Shown: positions 1 to 8,371 of the stretch, one piece after another | Numbering within the stretch: the first letter of the stretch is position 1 | Layout of the letters: every line of letters begins with the position of its first letter | Assembly (NCBI RefSeq): GCF_035474595.1 | Contig: NZ_DATIND010000037.1 | Location: 38,684 to 102,683, forward strand | Length of the DNA stretch: 64,000 bases | Origin: Longimicrobium sp. | GTDB lineage: Bacteria; Gemmatimonadota; Gemmatimonadetes; Longimicrobiales; Longimicrobiaceae | Direction: 5' to 3' | Notes under the pieces: generated by a model | Database searches by the model: none | What the model saw: the letters and a program-made list of their open reading frames with translations, nothing else | What the model was told of the DNA's origin: nothing | Made by a program: the position numbers and the translations under genes

Positions 1-1
1 C

Positions 2-3000
2 GAGCGCGGCCGCCGCCAGGCCTCGGCCGCGCGGCGGGTGGGAGCCAACACCGCGCGGGAGATCCGCGCCCGCATTCCCAACGGCGTGGCGGCGGTGGAA
101 GAGGTGACCACGCCGCTTCCCGACCGCTTCCGGCAGGGGGGCGACGACGCGCTGCGGGGCTACGACCAGCACCTTCCCGAGCTCCTGGCGCAGGTGGACC
201 GGCAGACCGCCGCGGCGCTGGCCGCGCTGGACGCCCGCGCCGCCACCGCGCACACCCAGCTCGACACGCAGCACACGCAGGCCACCGACACGCTGGACGC
301 GGCCGCAACGGCGGCGGAGACGCGCACCCGCGGCGTGGGAACGGCGGCCACCACGCAGATCGACGCGGCGCTGGGGCGGGCGCTGCGCTTCATCGACGGG
401 TCGGTGGAGCCGGCCGCGAGCCGCATCCGCGAGCTGGTGGCCGAGGGCTCGGCGGTGCTGCGCGACGCGCCGGCGCCCGACCCCGGCTCGTCGCGGGCCT
501 TCGCCGGGCAGGTGCGCGAGTTCGCGGGCGCGGCGGCCGAGGACGCGGTGGCCCAGACGCGCACCGGGGCCGAGGGGATGGCGGGCGAGTTCCCCCGCGT
601 TCTCCCCGGCGTGGGGCAGGGGCTGCGCGCGGTGGAGCGCGCGGTGACCACCGAGATCACGCGCACGGTGGACTCCATCTCCACCTCGCTCTCCACCTTC
701 GTGGTCGAGGTCGACACCGGCTACGGCAGCATCCTGACGGAGATGGACACGTCGGTGGGGCAGATGGAGACGCAGGCGCGCGACGGCCTGGCCCCGTCCG
801 CCACCGAGCTGCGGGGGCGCTTCCGGACGATGCTCTCCGACGCGGAGACGCAGGTGTCGGGGAAGGTGCGCGAGGGGCTGGCGCACAACGACGACGCGGT
901 GCGCGAGGTGGCGCCGAAGGCGCGCGAGGCGGGGAGCGACACCGGGTGGGACTACGACCATCCCGTGCTCGCGGCGCTGCGCGACATCGGCGAGATCGTG
1001 GCGGGGATCATCGTGGGGATCATCGCGGCGATTCTCCTGGTCGTGGCCGTCATCCTGGTCATCAAGCTCGCCGTCTTCCTGCTGGTGGTGGCGGGGGTCT
1101 CGGCGGTGGTGGCCGAGATCATCGTGGGCGTGGCGGCCGTGGGCCTGCTCGTCTACGGGCTGTACGAGGCGTACGAGCGGCGGGTGGGGGCGGGGCAGAG
1201 CGGGCCGGCGGCGTTCGGCGGGGCGGTGCTCGACATCCTGGGGCTTAGCGAGGCGGCGTCGGCGTTCACCAACCCCGACCTCACCCCGTTCCAGGCCGGC
1301 TACGCGCTGGGGCACGGGCTGACGACCTTCGCCAGCTTCTTCGTGGGCGGGCGGATCAACAAGCAGATCAACGGCCGCCTCCCTCCCTCGTTCACCAACC
1401 CCAGCCAGGGCGCGGCGTGGACGGCGCTGGGGCGGGCGGCCAGCCGGCTCCGCGGCGGCTCGGGCGCGCTGGCCGAGGGGGCACCCGCCCTCCCGCTGCG
1501 CGCGCCCGTGGTGGAGCCGCCGGCGGTCGTGGAGCCGCCCGCCGGCCGCCCCACGGTGACCGAGCCGCCGCCGCAGCCGGTGGTGGAGCCCGCGCCGGCC
1601 TCGCGCCCGGCGGTCGCGGCCGAGCCGCCCGCCACGCCGCCGGTGGAGCCGCCGGCGCCGGTGCGTCCCACGGTGGCCGAGCCTCCGGCGGCCGGCCGTC
1701 CCGCCGTCTCCGAGCCGGCGGCCGGCCGTCCCGCGGTCGCCGAGCCGGCGCCCGCGGCGGAGCCTGCGGCGGGGCCCCGCGCCTCGGAGCCGGCGTCCGT
1801 CGCCGAGCCCACCCCCGCGCCGGAGCCCGCTCCCGCCGGACGCCCGCGGCTGCGGCTGGTGCAGCCGGAACGCCCGCCCGTGGAGCCGCCGGCTGCGCGC
1901 CCCGCCCGCGCGGCCCCGGAGGGCGCGCCCCCCGAGCCGGCGCCGCGCGCGGACGGCGGCCGCCCGGCGGCGAGCCCGCGACGCGGCAACGTGGTGGACC
2001 TGGCCGAGTACCGCGCCAGCCGCGCCCGCGCGAATTCCCGTCCGGGGACGGCGCCGGCCGAGCCGGTCTCGGGCGAGGTGCCGGTGGAGTTTGCCGAGGC
2101 CGCGGGCGCCGAGGGGCAGCGCCCTGTCGCCCTGGCGGCGGAAGAGGGCGCGGGCGGGCGCGGGCTGCGCCTGGCGGGCGAGAGCGCGGGCGAGGCACCC
2201 CGCGCCAGCTCCGGCCCGGGCGGGCGCGGCGGGCGCGGCGGTGGCGGGGGACGCGGCGGCGGCGGACGCGGCGGGACGGCGACGGGCCCGCGCGGCGGGC
2301 GGGGGAGCACGGCGGGTGGCGGGGGACGTGGGGGCGGTGGGCGCGGGGGCGGCGGGGGACGCGGAGGCGGGGGACGGGGCGGCGGAGGCGGGCGCGGGGG
2401 TGGCGGGCGCGGCGGCGGGCGGGGGAGCCGGGGCGGGCGGATGGAGCGCAGGCCGTTCGACGAGCCGTTCGACCGGCCCGAGGACTTCTGGGCCGCCGAG
2501 GCCGAGGCGCCGCGCGGGCGCCCCTCCGCCAGCGAGGTGCTGGAAGGCCCCAGCGACACGGCCGACGCCATCGCCGACCTGGAAGCCACCGCCGAGCCGC
2601 CTACCGCCACCGACATCGCCGACCTGCGCTACCGGCAGGCGGCGGGAACGGCGCTGGAGCGGGGCGAGCTGGCGCGCTGGGCCAGCGAGCTTCCCGCCGA
2701 GGCGGAGATGATCCCCCGCGGGCGCTTCGGGCGAAACGCGGCCACGCGCTGGCTGCGGCAGATCTTCCCCGGCAACGAGCGCCCCGACGCGGTGATCGTG
2801 GACCGCGCGGGCGGGCGGCTGGTGGTGGCCGACGTGACCTCGCGCGGCCACGCCGAGCACATCGCCAAGTCGGTGGGCTACGGGCGCACGCTGGCCTCGC
2901 TGCGCTCGGTGATCCCCGCCGAGCTCCGCAACTTCGTCATCGTGGTGCAGGAGCGGTACTGGGAGTACGGCGCGCCCCGGCTGCGCGAGATCATCATCCG

Positions 3001-3004
3001 CTGA
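2..3004 (+). CDS. eCIS-associated large effector-like protein, 5' end outside window
   Basis: The frame is open to the window edge and a GTG at 38 is only the first internal start, so the N-terminus is probably missing. From position 38 it gives 988 residues: long Ala/Thr-rich helices (about 1-300), a hydrophobic block with two or three membrane-spanning segments (about 318-380), a Pro/Ala/Glu-rich linker (about 488-640), an Arg-Gly low-complexity tract (about 725-800) and a compact C-terminal domain (about 830-988). That last domain contains RPDAVIVD (D917) and VVADVTS (D932, T934), which loosely resembles a PD-(D/E)xK nuclease core but without the lysine. It precedes a DUF4157 protein and the eCIS baseplate genes, so I infer an injected or structure-associated effector, possibly with a DUF4157 domain in the missing part. 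The toxin assignment is tentative. Confidence 0.7.
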   Translation, partial: ERGRRQASAARRVGANTAREIRARIPNGVAAVEEVTTPLPDRFRQGGDDALRGYDQHLPELLAQVDRQTAAALAALDARAATAHTQLDTQHTQATDTLDAAATAAETRTRGVGTAATTQIDAALGRALRFIDGSVEPAASRIRELVAEGSAVLRDAPAPDPGSSRAFAGQVREFAGAAAEDAVAQTRTGAEGMAGEFPRVLPGVGQGLRAVERAVTTEITRTVDSISTSLSTFVVEVDTGYGSILTEMDTSVGQMETQARDGLAPSATELRGRFRTMLSDAETQVSGKVREGLAHNDDAVREVAPKAREAGSDTGWDYDHPVLAALRDIGEIVAGIIVGIIAAILLVVAVILVIKLAVFLLVVAGVSAVVAEIIVGVAAVGLLVYGLYEAYERRVGAGQSGPAAFGGAVLDILGLSEAASAFTNPDLTPFQAGYALGHGLTTFASFFVGGRINKQINGRLPPSFTNPSQGAAWTALGRAASRLRGGSGALAEGAPALPLRAPVVEPPAVVEPPAGRPTVTEPPPQPVVEPAPASRPAVAAEPPATPPVEPPAPVRPTVAEPPAAGRPAVSEPAAGRPAVAEPAPAAEPAAGPRASEPASVAEPTPAPEPAPAGRPRLRLVQPERPPVEPPAARPARAAPEGAPPEPAPRADGGRPAASPRRGNVVDLAEYRASRARANSRPGTAPAEPVSGEVPVEFAEAAGAEGQRPVALAAEEGAGGRGLRLAGESAGEAPRASSGPGGRGGRGGGGGRGGGGRGGTATGPRGGRGSTAGGGGRGGGGRGGGGGRGGGGRGGGGGRGGGGRGGGRGSRGGRMERRPFDEPFDRPEDFWAAEAEAPRGRPSASEVLEGPSDTADAIADLEATAEPPTATDIADLRYRQAAGTALERGELARWASELPAEAEMIPRGRFGRNAATRWLRQIFPGNERPDAVIVDRAGGRLVVADVTSRGHAEHIAKSVGYGRTLASLRSVIPAELRNFVIVVQERYWEYGAPRLREIIIR
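2213..2445 (+). repeat. G-rich low-complexity tract coding for an RGG-like segment
   Basis: Within the large effector-like gene, about 230 bases consist almost entirely of GGCGGG/GGGGGAC/GGCGC units on the plus strand. They encode GRGG and GGGR repeats. Dense runs of four or more G could form G-quadruplexes, and the tract is prone to length change by slippage. Confidence 0.85.
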
Positions 3005-3037
3005 CGGCCGGCAAATCCGGCAAGGAAGAGGGAGACG

Positions 3038-4396
3038 ATGCGCGAACGGGTGGCACGCACCAGGGCGACGGCTCCGCCCGCGCCGGCGATGGCCGGGCAG
3101 CGGTCCGCGGGGCGCGCGCTGGACGCGCCGGTGCGCCGCGCCATGGAGCAGCGGCTGGGCCACGACTTCGGCCGCGTGCGCGTGCACAGCGACGCGCGCG
3201 CCGCGGCCGCGGCGGCCGGGGTCGGCGCGCGCGCCTTCACCCTGGGCAGCGACGTGGTGTTCGGCGCGGGCGAGTATTCGCCGCACACCCCCGCCGGGCG
3301 CAGGCTCCTGCAGCACGAGCTGGCGCACGTGGTCCAGCAGTCCGGCCGTCCGTTGGCCGACGGGCCGCCGCGCGTCGGCCGTGCCTCGTCGGACGCCGAG
3401 CGGGCCGCGGACGAGGTCTCGCGCTCGCCCGCCCCGCGCCCCGCCGCGCGCCGGCGCCTGTCCCAGACCGCGCCGCCCTCGCCGCTGCTGCAGCGCGCCG
3501 CGACGACCTGGGCGGGCGAGTTCGACACCGACAAGTACGACGCGGTGCAGGACGGCGGAAAGGACGTGGGCGTCGACATCACCCTCCGCTTCAAGCCCGG
3601 GCGGAACGTGTTCGCGCGGAAGATCGGGATGGTGCAGACCTCGATCGCCAAGGTCGGCGGGAAGGCGGCGTTCGCCAGCGCGAGCGACCGGGGACGTGCC
3701 ATCCCCGCGGGAAAGGCGGGGGAAGGGGTGGGGATCGACCGCGTCGACGACTACGCCAACCCGCTGTACGCCACGAAGAAGGCATCTCCCGGCGACACCC
3801 TGTCCAGCACGCCCACCACCAAGGGATGGGGGCGGCACGGCTGGCGCTACACCGACGGCGGCAAGCTCCACAAGCAGGACGCGCTGCTGATCGACAAGCC
3901 CACCATCACGCCGCCCGGGGTGAACCGCAGCGAGGTGTTCGAGAGCACCGCGCTGGCGGTCGACGGGGCGCAGCGGGGCACCTACTACGGCTCGGTGCGC
4001 TGGGGATGGGAGATCGACGCGGCGGGGGCCTTCACCAAGCTCCCCCTCTCGGTGGTCTCGGCCGACGCGCCCAGCGACGTGTTCGGCGCCGCCGCGGAGC
4101 TGTGGAACGCCAGCAAGACCGCCGCGGGCGACGAGACCATCGACCTGCCGCTGGTCACCGGCAAGTACACGAACGCGAAGGACGTGGAGCTGGTGGGCAA
4201 CCCCGCGAAGGCGAAGGACTCGGTGAAGGCGAAGCTGCCGGTGAACACGCGCGTCGAGGTCACCGACAAGGCCGCCGGCCGGCTGTTCAACCTGGGGGCT
4301 GACCAGTGGTGGATGGTCACCGTGGTCGACGGCCCGCGGCGCGGCGCGGTGGGGTGGATATCCGCGGCCTCGCTCGCCGACGCGAAGGCCCCGTGA
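3038..4396 (+). CDS. DUF4157-domain protein with C-terminal SH3-like domain
   Basis: 452 residues. Residues about 34-110 form a DUF4157 domain, the eCIS-associated zincin-like module: it has LDAPVRRAMEQRLGHDFGRV, then VRVHSDARA, then the H93-E94-L-A-H97 metal motif (LLQHELAHVVQQ). The middle (about 150-380) is not recognised. The end (about 385-445) looks like a bacterial SH3 domain, with VELVG, VNTRVEV, WWMVTVVDG and GWIS. DUF4157 proteins are known eCIS companions and often cargo; whether this one is an active protease cannot be told from sequence. It lies 33 bp after the preceding gene and shares a GTGA overlap with the next, so all three are likely co-transcribed. Confidence 0.85.
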   Translation: MRERVARTRATAPPAPAMAGQRSAGRALDAPVRRAMEQRLGHDFGRVRVHSDARAAAAAAGVGARAFTLGSDVVFGAGEYSPHTPAGRRLLQHELAHVVQQSGRPLADGPPRVGRASSDAERAADEVSRSPAPRPAARRRLSQTAPPSPLLQRAATTWAGEFDTDKYDAVQDGGKDVGVDITLRFKPGRNVFARKIGMVQTSIAKVGGKAAFASASDRGRAIPAGKAGEGVGIDRVDDYANPLYATKKASPGDTLSSTPTTKGWGRHGWRYTDGGKLHKQDALLIDKPTITPPGVNRSEVFESTALAVDGAQRGTYYGSVRWGWEIDAAGAFTKLPLSVVSADAPSDVFGAAAELWNASKTAAGDETIDLPLVTGKYTNAKDVELVGNPAKAKDSVKAKLPVNTRVEVTDKAAGRLFNLGADQWWMVTVVDGPRRGAVGWISAASLADAKAP

Positions 4397-5016
4397 CGCA
4401 CCCGGGCGGCGATCCCGGGCGCGAGGCGCTGGTCCGGCGGCTCCGCGGGCTGGGCTACCTGGAGCTCTTCCACCGCGCCGACCCCTCCGCCGCCGCCGCC
4501 CTCCGCGACGAGCCGGGCGGCCGCGAGCGGCTGCGGGAGGTGATGCTGGACCCCGGCGCGCCGGGCGAGGCGCGCTTCCTGGCCGCCGAGGTCCTGGCGC
4601 TGGGAGATGCGGGCGATGCGCCACCGGGAGACGCGGCCGCGCTCGCGCCGGTCTACGCGGCGGCGCTGGCCGGCGGGTGGACCGGGTGGGGGAACGCCTG
4701 GGGCATCCCCGGCGAGGTGGAGGGCCCGGCGGGGCGCCACCTGCGCGCGCTGGGAACGGCGGCCGTCGCGCCGCTGTGGGAGCTGCTGGAGGACGGCGCG
4801 CCGGTGCGGTACAGCGGCAGCCAGGTGGCCACGCTCGGCAACGCCTTCGCCTTCCGGGTGAAGGACCTGGCGCTCTACTTCGTCCGCGGCATCCGCGGCG
4901 AGCCGCTGGACGTGCGCCGCGACCCGGCGGAGCGGGACGCGCAGATCGCGTCGCTCCGCGCGGCACTGATGGCGGAGACGCGGATGGAGAGGGACAACCC
5001 GAAGGGAGACGGATGA
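4393..5016 (+). CDS. hypothetical protein in eCIS operon
   Basis: 207 residues from a GTG that overlaps the stop of the DUF4157 gene (GTGA), which fixes the start better than the longer open frame upstream. The protein is acidic and helical, with a HEAT-like look (RFLAAEVLAL, RHLRALGTAAVAPLWELLED). It has no signal peptide and no membrane segment. I do not recognise the family. Its tight coupling to the DUF4157 gene suggests a partner, chaperone or immunity role, but that is inference from position only. Confidence 0.75.
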   Translation: MTHPGGDPGREALVRRLRGLGYLELFHRADPSAAAALRDEPGGRERLREVMLDPGAPGEARFLAAEVLALGDAGDAPPGDAAALAPVYAAALAGGWTGWGNAWGIPGEVEGPAGRHLRALGTAAVAPLWELLEDGAPVRYSGSQVATLGNAFAFRVKDLALYFVRGIRGEPLDVRRDPAERDAQIASLRAALMAETRMERDNPKGDG

Positions 5017-5050
5017 GAAGCGAGGCCCAAGCACCGCCGAGGAGGAGCGC

Positions 5051-5710
5051 ATGACGACCTTTCCCGGCTCGCCCCGGCTGCTGAAGGGGGGGATCGTGCT
5101 GATCGACGCCGAGACGTCGGCGGTGCTGCGCATCATCGTGCTGCAGTACAACCCCGACACGCTCACCCGCAAGCTGCAGCCGCAGGCCACCGGCCAGGAC
5201 GGCGGCGACCGCAGCGAGGCGCTGCGCATCAAGGCGCCGCCGGTCGAGACCATCACCCTCGAGGCCGAGATCGACGCCACCGACCAGCTGGAGCAGCCCG
5301 ACCGCAACCCCGACGCGGTGCAGCTGGGCATCCACCCGCAGCTGGCCGCGCTGGAGACCATCGTCTACCCCACCAGCGCCGCGCTGGTGGAGAACAACCG
5401 GCTGGCGCAGTCGGGGACGCTGGAGATCCTTCCCATGGAGGCGCCGCTCTCGCTCTTCGTGTGGAGCAAGACGCGGGTGCTGCCGGTGCGCATCACCGAC
5501 TTCGGCATCACCGAGGAGGCGTTCGACCCGGCGCTGAACCCCATCCGCGCCAAGGTCAGCCTGGGGATGCGGGTGCTGAGCGTGAACGACCTTGGCTTCC
5601 AGCACCGCGGCGGAAGCCTGTACATGGCCTACCAGCAGCAGAAGGAACGTCTCGCGGCGCGTGCCGCGGGCGGCGCCTTCGGCGCGCTGGGGATCGGAGG
5701 GATCCCGTGA
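5051..5710 (+). CDS. contractile injection system tube/hub adaptor protein (Afp7 N-domain-like)
   Basis: 219 residues. The N-terminal LIDAETSAVLRIIVLQYNPDTLTR, the central PPVETITLEAEIDATDQLEQPD, and the pattern PLSLFVWSKTRVLPVRITDFGITEE followed by FDPALNPIRAKVSLGMRVLS match the CIS tube protein family, the N-terminal part of Afp7/PVC7-type proteins that join tube to spike. The LysM part usual in Afp7 is encoded separately by the next gene. The start has GAGGAG 6 nt upstream. The stop overlaps the next start (GTGA). Confidence 0.88.
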   Translation: MTTFPGSPRLLKGGIVLIDAETSAVLRIIVLQYNPDTLTRKLQPQATGQDGGDRSEALRIKAPPVETITLEAEIDATDQLEQPDRNPDAVQLGIHPQLAALETIVYPTSAALVENNRLAQSGTLEILPMEAPLSLFVWSKTRVLPVRITDFGITEEAFDPALNPIRAKVSLGMRVLSVNDLGFQHRGGSLYMAYQQQKERLAARAAGGAFGALGIGGIP

Positions 5711-6066
5711 GCAGCGACCCCGTACGCGCGCTTCTGGCGCTGGCCGGCACCGCCGGCCGCTTTCCCCCGCAGTCGCGCTACTCCGGCGTGGAGACGGCCG
5801 CCTACACCGGAGCGGACGGCCGCATCGTGGCGTATCTGCGCCGCCGCTTCATCCCCGCGGCCGACCGCTTCGCGCTGCTGCAGGAGCACACCGTCCGCCA
5901 GGGCGAGCGGCTGGACCACCTCACCGCGCGCTACCTGGGCGACCCCGAGGCGTTCTGGCGCATCTGCGACGCCAACGGGGCCATGCGCCCGGCGGAGATG
6001 GAGGAGGAGGGGCGGACGCTGCGCATCACCCTTCCCGCGGGGCTGCCGGGGGGGCTGAATGGCTAA
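5707..6066 (+). CDS. LysM-domain protein of the eCIS baseplate
   Basis: 119 residues from GTG 5707, overlapping the previous stop. The first half has YSGVETAAYTGADGRIVAYL and RRRFIP, typical of eCIS LysM proteins. The second half is a LysM-like module: HTVRQGERLDHLTARYLGDP, then FWRICDANGAMRP, then RITLP. It probably supplies the LysM part of a split Afp7 and mediates assembly between tube adaptor and hub. It overlaps the next gene's ATG at 6059. Confidence 0.87.
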   Translation: MSSDPVRALLALAGTAGRFPPQSRYSGVETAAYTGADGRIVAYLRRRFIPAADRFALLQEHTVRQGERLDHLTARYLGDPEAFWRICDANGAMRPAEMEEEGRTLRITLPAGLPGGLNG

Positions 6067-7189
6067 CCCGGTACGCCTGTCGCTGATGATCGGCCCCGCG
6101 GTCCCCGTGCCCGTACCCCAGGCGGTGCTCGACGCGCTGGTCCGCGTGCAGGTGATGACCACGGCGGGGGAAACGGCCAGCGGCTTCGAGCTCACCTTCT
6201 CGCTGACGAAGAGCTCGCCGCTGCAGACGATCTTCCTCCTGGCCGGCGGCGGCTCCATCCCCCTGGTCCGCGTGGTGATCGTGGCCACGGTGAACGGAAC
6301 GCCCGAGGTGCTGATGGACGGGGTGATGACGAACCACGAGCTCGCCCCGGGCGAGAACGGCGGCCCGTCGACGCTCACCATCAAGGGGAAGGACCTCACC
6401 GCGGTGATGGACTACCTGGACTTCAGCGGGATGCTGTACCCGGCCATGCCGCCCGAGGCGCGCGTCGCCATCATCCTGGCCAAGTACATGGCCTTCGGGG
6501 TGATCCCCATGGTGATCCCCAGCGTGCTGATCGACATCCCCATTCCCGTGGAGCGCATCCCCACGCAGGAGGGGACGGACCTGGCGTACGTGAAGAGCCT
6601 GGCCGACGAGGTGGGCTACGCCTTCTACGTGAGCCCGGGGCCGGCGCCGGGGGCCAGCGTGGCGTACTGGGGGCCGGAGATCCGCATCGGCGCGCCGCAG
6701 CCGGCGCTGAACGTGGACATGGACGCGCACACCAACGTGGAGCGGCTGGGCTTCACCTTCGACACCGAGAGCAAGGAGCTGCCGATCCTGATCATCCAGG
6801 AGCCGCGCAGCAAGGCGCTGATCCCCATCCCCATCCCCGACATCACCCCGCTCAGCCCGCCGCTGGGCGCGGTGCCGCCGATCCCCAAGAAGTTCTACAT
6901 CATCGACGGCACGGCCAAGCTGGGGCCCATCCGCTCGGCGCTGATCGGGCTGGCCAAGGCCGCGAAGAGCAGCGACGCGGTGACGGGAACGGGAACGCTG
7001 AACGTGGCCCGCTACGGGCGCGTGCTGAAGGCGCGGGGGCTGGTGGGGGTGCGCGGCGCGGGGACGGCGTTCGACGGGCTGTACTACGTGAAGAGCGTGA
7101 CGCACACCATCCAGCGCGGCGACTACCGGCAGGAGTTCACCCTGGTCCGCAACGGGCTGGTCTCCACGCTTCCCCGGGTGCCCGCATGA
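6059..7189 (+). CDS. spike hub protein, gpD / VgrG N-domain type
   Basis: 376 residues of the phage late control gene D family, the gp27-like hub of contractile tails (Afp8 N-terminal half). Support: FELTFSLTKSSPLQTIFLL early on, VLMDGVMTNHELAPGENG, the STLTIKGKDLTAVMDYLDFS segment, and a C-terminal GLYYVKSVTHTIQRGDYRQ followed by FTLVRNG, the usual end of these hubs. It overlaps the LysM gene before it and the gpV-like gene after it by 4-8 bp, giving a hub and spike split into two chains. Confidence 0.9.
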   Translation: MANPVRLSLMIGPAVPVPVPQAVLDALVRVQVMTTAGETASGFELTFSLTKSSPLQTIFLLAGGGSIPLVRVVIVATVNGTPEVLMDGVMTNHELAPGENGGPSTLTIKGKDLTAVMDYLDFSGMLYPAMPPEARVAIILAKYMAFGVIPMVIPSVLIDIPIPVERIPTQEGTDLAYVKSLADEVGYAFYVSPGPAPGASVAYWGPEIRIGAPQPALNVDMDAHTNVERLGFTFDTESKELPILIIQEPRSKALIPIPIPDITPLSPPLGAVPPIPKKFYIIDGTAKLGPIRSALIGLAKAAKSSDAVTGTGTLNVARYGRVLKARGLVGVRGAGTAFDGLYYVKSVTHTIQRGDYRQEFTLVRNGLVSTLPRVPA

Positions 7190-7701
7190 CCGAAAAGAAG
7201 CGCTTCTACGGAAAGTACCGGGGCACGGTGATCAACAACGTGGACCCCATGCAGCAGGGGCGCGTGCAGGCCATGGTCCCCGACGTCACCGGCGTGATCC
7301 CCAGCAGCTGGGCCACGGCGTGCGTGCCCATCACCGGCAAGCAGTACGGGATGTGGGTGCTGCCGCAGATCGGCACGGGGGTGTGGATCGAGTACGAGCA
7401 GGGCGACCCCGACTACCCCATCTGGTCCGGCTGCTGGTGGGGCTCGGCCGCCGAGCCGCCGGCGCTGGCGCTGGCCGCCGCGCCGGGGGTGCCCAGCATC
7501 GTGCTGCAGACGCAGGGGCAGAACACGCTGATGATCAGCGACGTTCCCGGCGCGGCCGGGGGCATCCTGCTGAAGACCAACACCGGGGCCATGATCTCCA
7601 TCAGCCAGACGGGGATCATCATCACCAACGGCCAGGGGGCGAGCATCGTGATGGCCGGGCCGTCGGTGACGGTGAACCAGGGGGCGATGGTGGTGACGTA
7701 G
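7186..7701 (+). CDS. spike protein, phage baseplate assembly protein V (gp5/VgrG OB-fold) family
   Basis: 171 residues. The N-terminal OB-fold is clear: FYGKYRGTVINNVDPMQQGR, then VQAMVPDV, CVPITGKQYGMWVLPQIGTG, VWIEYEQGDPDYPIWSG. The C-terminal part (ILLKTNTGAMISISQTGIII, TNGQGASIVMAGPSVTVNQG) is the repetitive beta-helix shaft that ends in the PAAR tip. ATG 7186 overlaps the hub stop. The stop codon is immediately followed by an octamer repeat array. Confidence 0.92.
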   Translation: MTEKKRFYGKYRGTVINNVDPMQQGRVQAMVPDVTGVIPSSWATACVPITGKQYGMWVLPQIGTGVWIEYEQGDPDYPIWSGCWWGSAAEPPALALAAAPGVPSIVLQTQGQNTLMISDVPGAAGGILLKTNTGAMISISQTGIIITNGQGASIVMAGPSVTVNQGAMVVT

Positions 7702-7754
7702 TGCGGGAGTGCGAAAGTGCGAAAGTGCGGGAGTGCGGGAGTGCGGGAGTGCGC
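7701..7754 (+). repeat. octamer array GTGCGGGA, copy 1
   Basis: Six full GTGCGGGA/GTGCGAAA units plus a partial one follow the TAG of the gpV-like gene without a gap. The family recurs at 8734, 41799, 50687, 51166 (reverse), 62425, 62506 (reverse) and 63939. Confidence 0.95.
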
Positions 7755-7765
7755 GTCCGACGCCT

Positions 7766-7990
7766 CGCGCCCTCTCCGGCCGGCCCAGGCCGTCCACCTC
7801 TCCCGTACCGGGAGAGGTGGCTGGGCGAGGGTGGTGCGACTGGGAGGCGTCCTGCCCGCCCGGCTGAAGCGTCCTCCGCGCGGGGGCTGCCGGGGCGCGG
7901 AGATGGTTTGGGAGCCACCCTCTCCCGGAACGGGAGGGGGTCGCGCCCTCCGGCGCGGGGGAGGGCGCGAGGCGGAGGGAACGCGGTGAT
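7766..7990 (-). repeat. MITE-like palindromic element, copy 1 (reverse orientation)
   Basis: Fills most of the 325-bp gap between the gpV-like and PAAR genes. It contains a 27-bp palindrome at 7794-7820 (CCACCTCTCCCG...CGGGAGAGGTGG) and a second at about 7915-7940. The left end (CGCGCCCTCTCCGGCCGGC) is the reverse complement of the right end of the copy at 56481-56663. No gene is seen in the gap. Confidence 0.75.
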
Positions 7991-8026
7991 GTCCGTTCGG
8001 GGGATGATCTCAAAGGAGGCCGGGAG

Positions 8027-8368
8027 ATGCCGGGACCGCTGGTGCACGTCGGGGCTACGATCATGTGCCCGCACGGGGGGATGGCCCAGGTCGTTCCCGG
8101 GAGCCCGCGCGTGGTGGTGAACGCGCCCGCCGCGTCGATGGCCGACAGCTATCCCATCGCCGGGTGCCCGTTCCAGATCCCCGTGGGCGCGGGCACCAAG
8201 CCGCAGCCGTGCATCCGCGTGCAGTGGCTGGTGCCGGCCGCGCGGGTGATGGTGAACGGCTCGCCCGCCATCCTCCAGGCCAGCAGCGGGATGTGCTTCA
8301 GCGCGGAAGGGATTCCGCAGGGGCCGCCGGTGGTCTCGGCGGTGCAGCCGCGCGTCACCGGGATGTAG
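8027..8368 (+). CDS. PAAR-like spike tip protein
   Basis: 113 residues, start supported by AAAGGAGG 8 nt upstream. The sequence GPLVHVGATIMCPHGGMAQV, with CPFQIPVG in the middle and VMVNGSPAILQASSG near the end, is typical of PAAR-like tips (the Afp10/DUF4280 type) that cap the spike of contractile injection systems. The conserved Cys/His pairs (C-P-H, C-P-F, C-I) could bind the metal that sharpens the tip. It is followed after 3 bp by the gp25 gene. Confidence 0.88.
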   Translation: MPGPLVHVGATIMCPHGGMAQVVPGSPRVVVNAPAASMADSYPIAGCPFQIPVGAGTKPQPCIRVQWLVPAARVMVNGSPAILQASSGMCFSAEGIPQGPPVVSAVQPRVTGM

Positions 8369-8371
8369 CCC

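Noticed and set aside
1300..2616. A Pro-rich 438-codon minus-strand frame
   Set aside because: It is the complement of the Arg-Gly tract and the Pro/Ala linker and has no start signal or domain.
7701..7754. Octamer array considered as a CRISPR
   Set aside because: Units are 8 bp without spacers and no cas gene is nearby.
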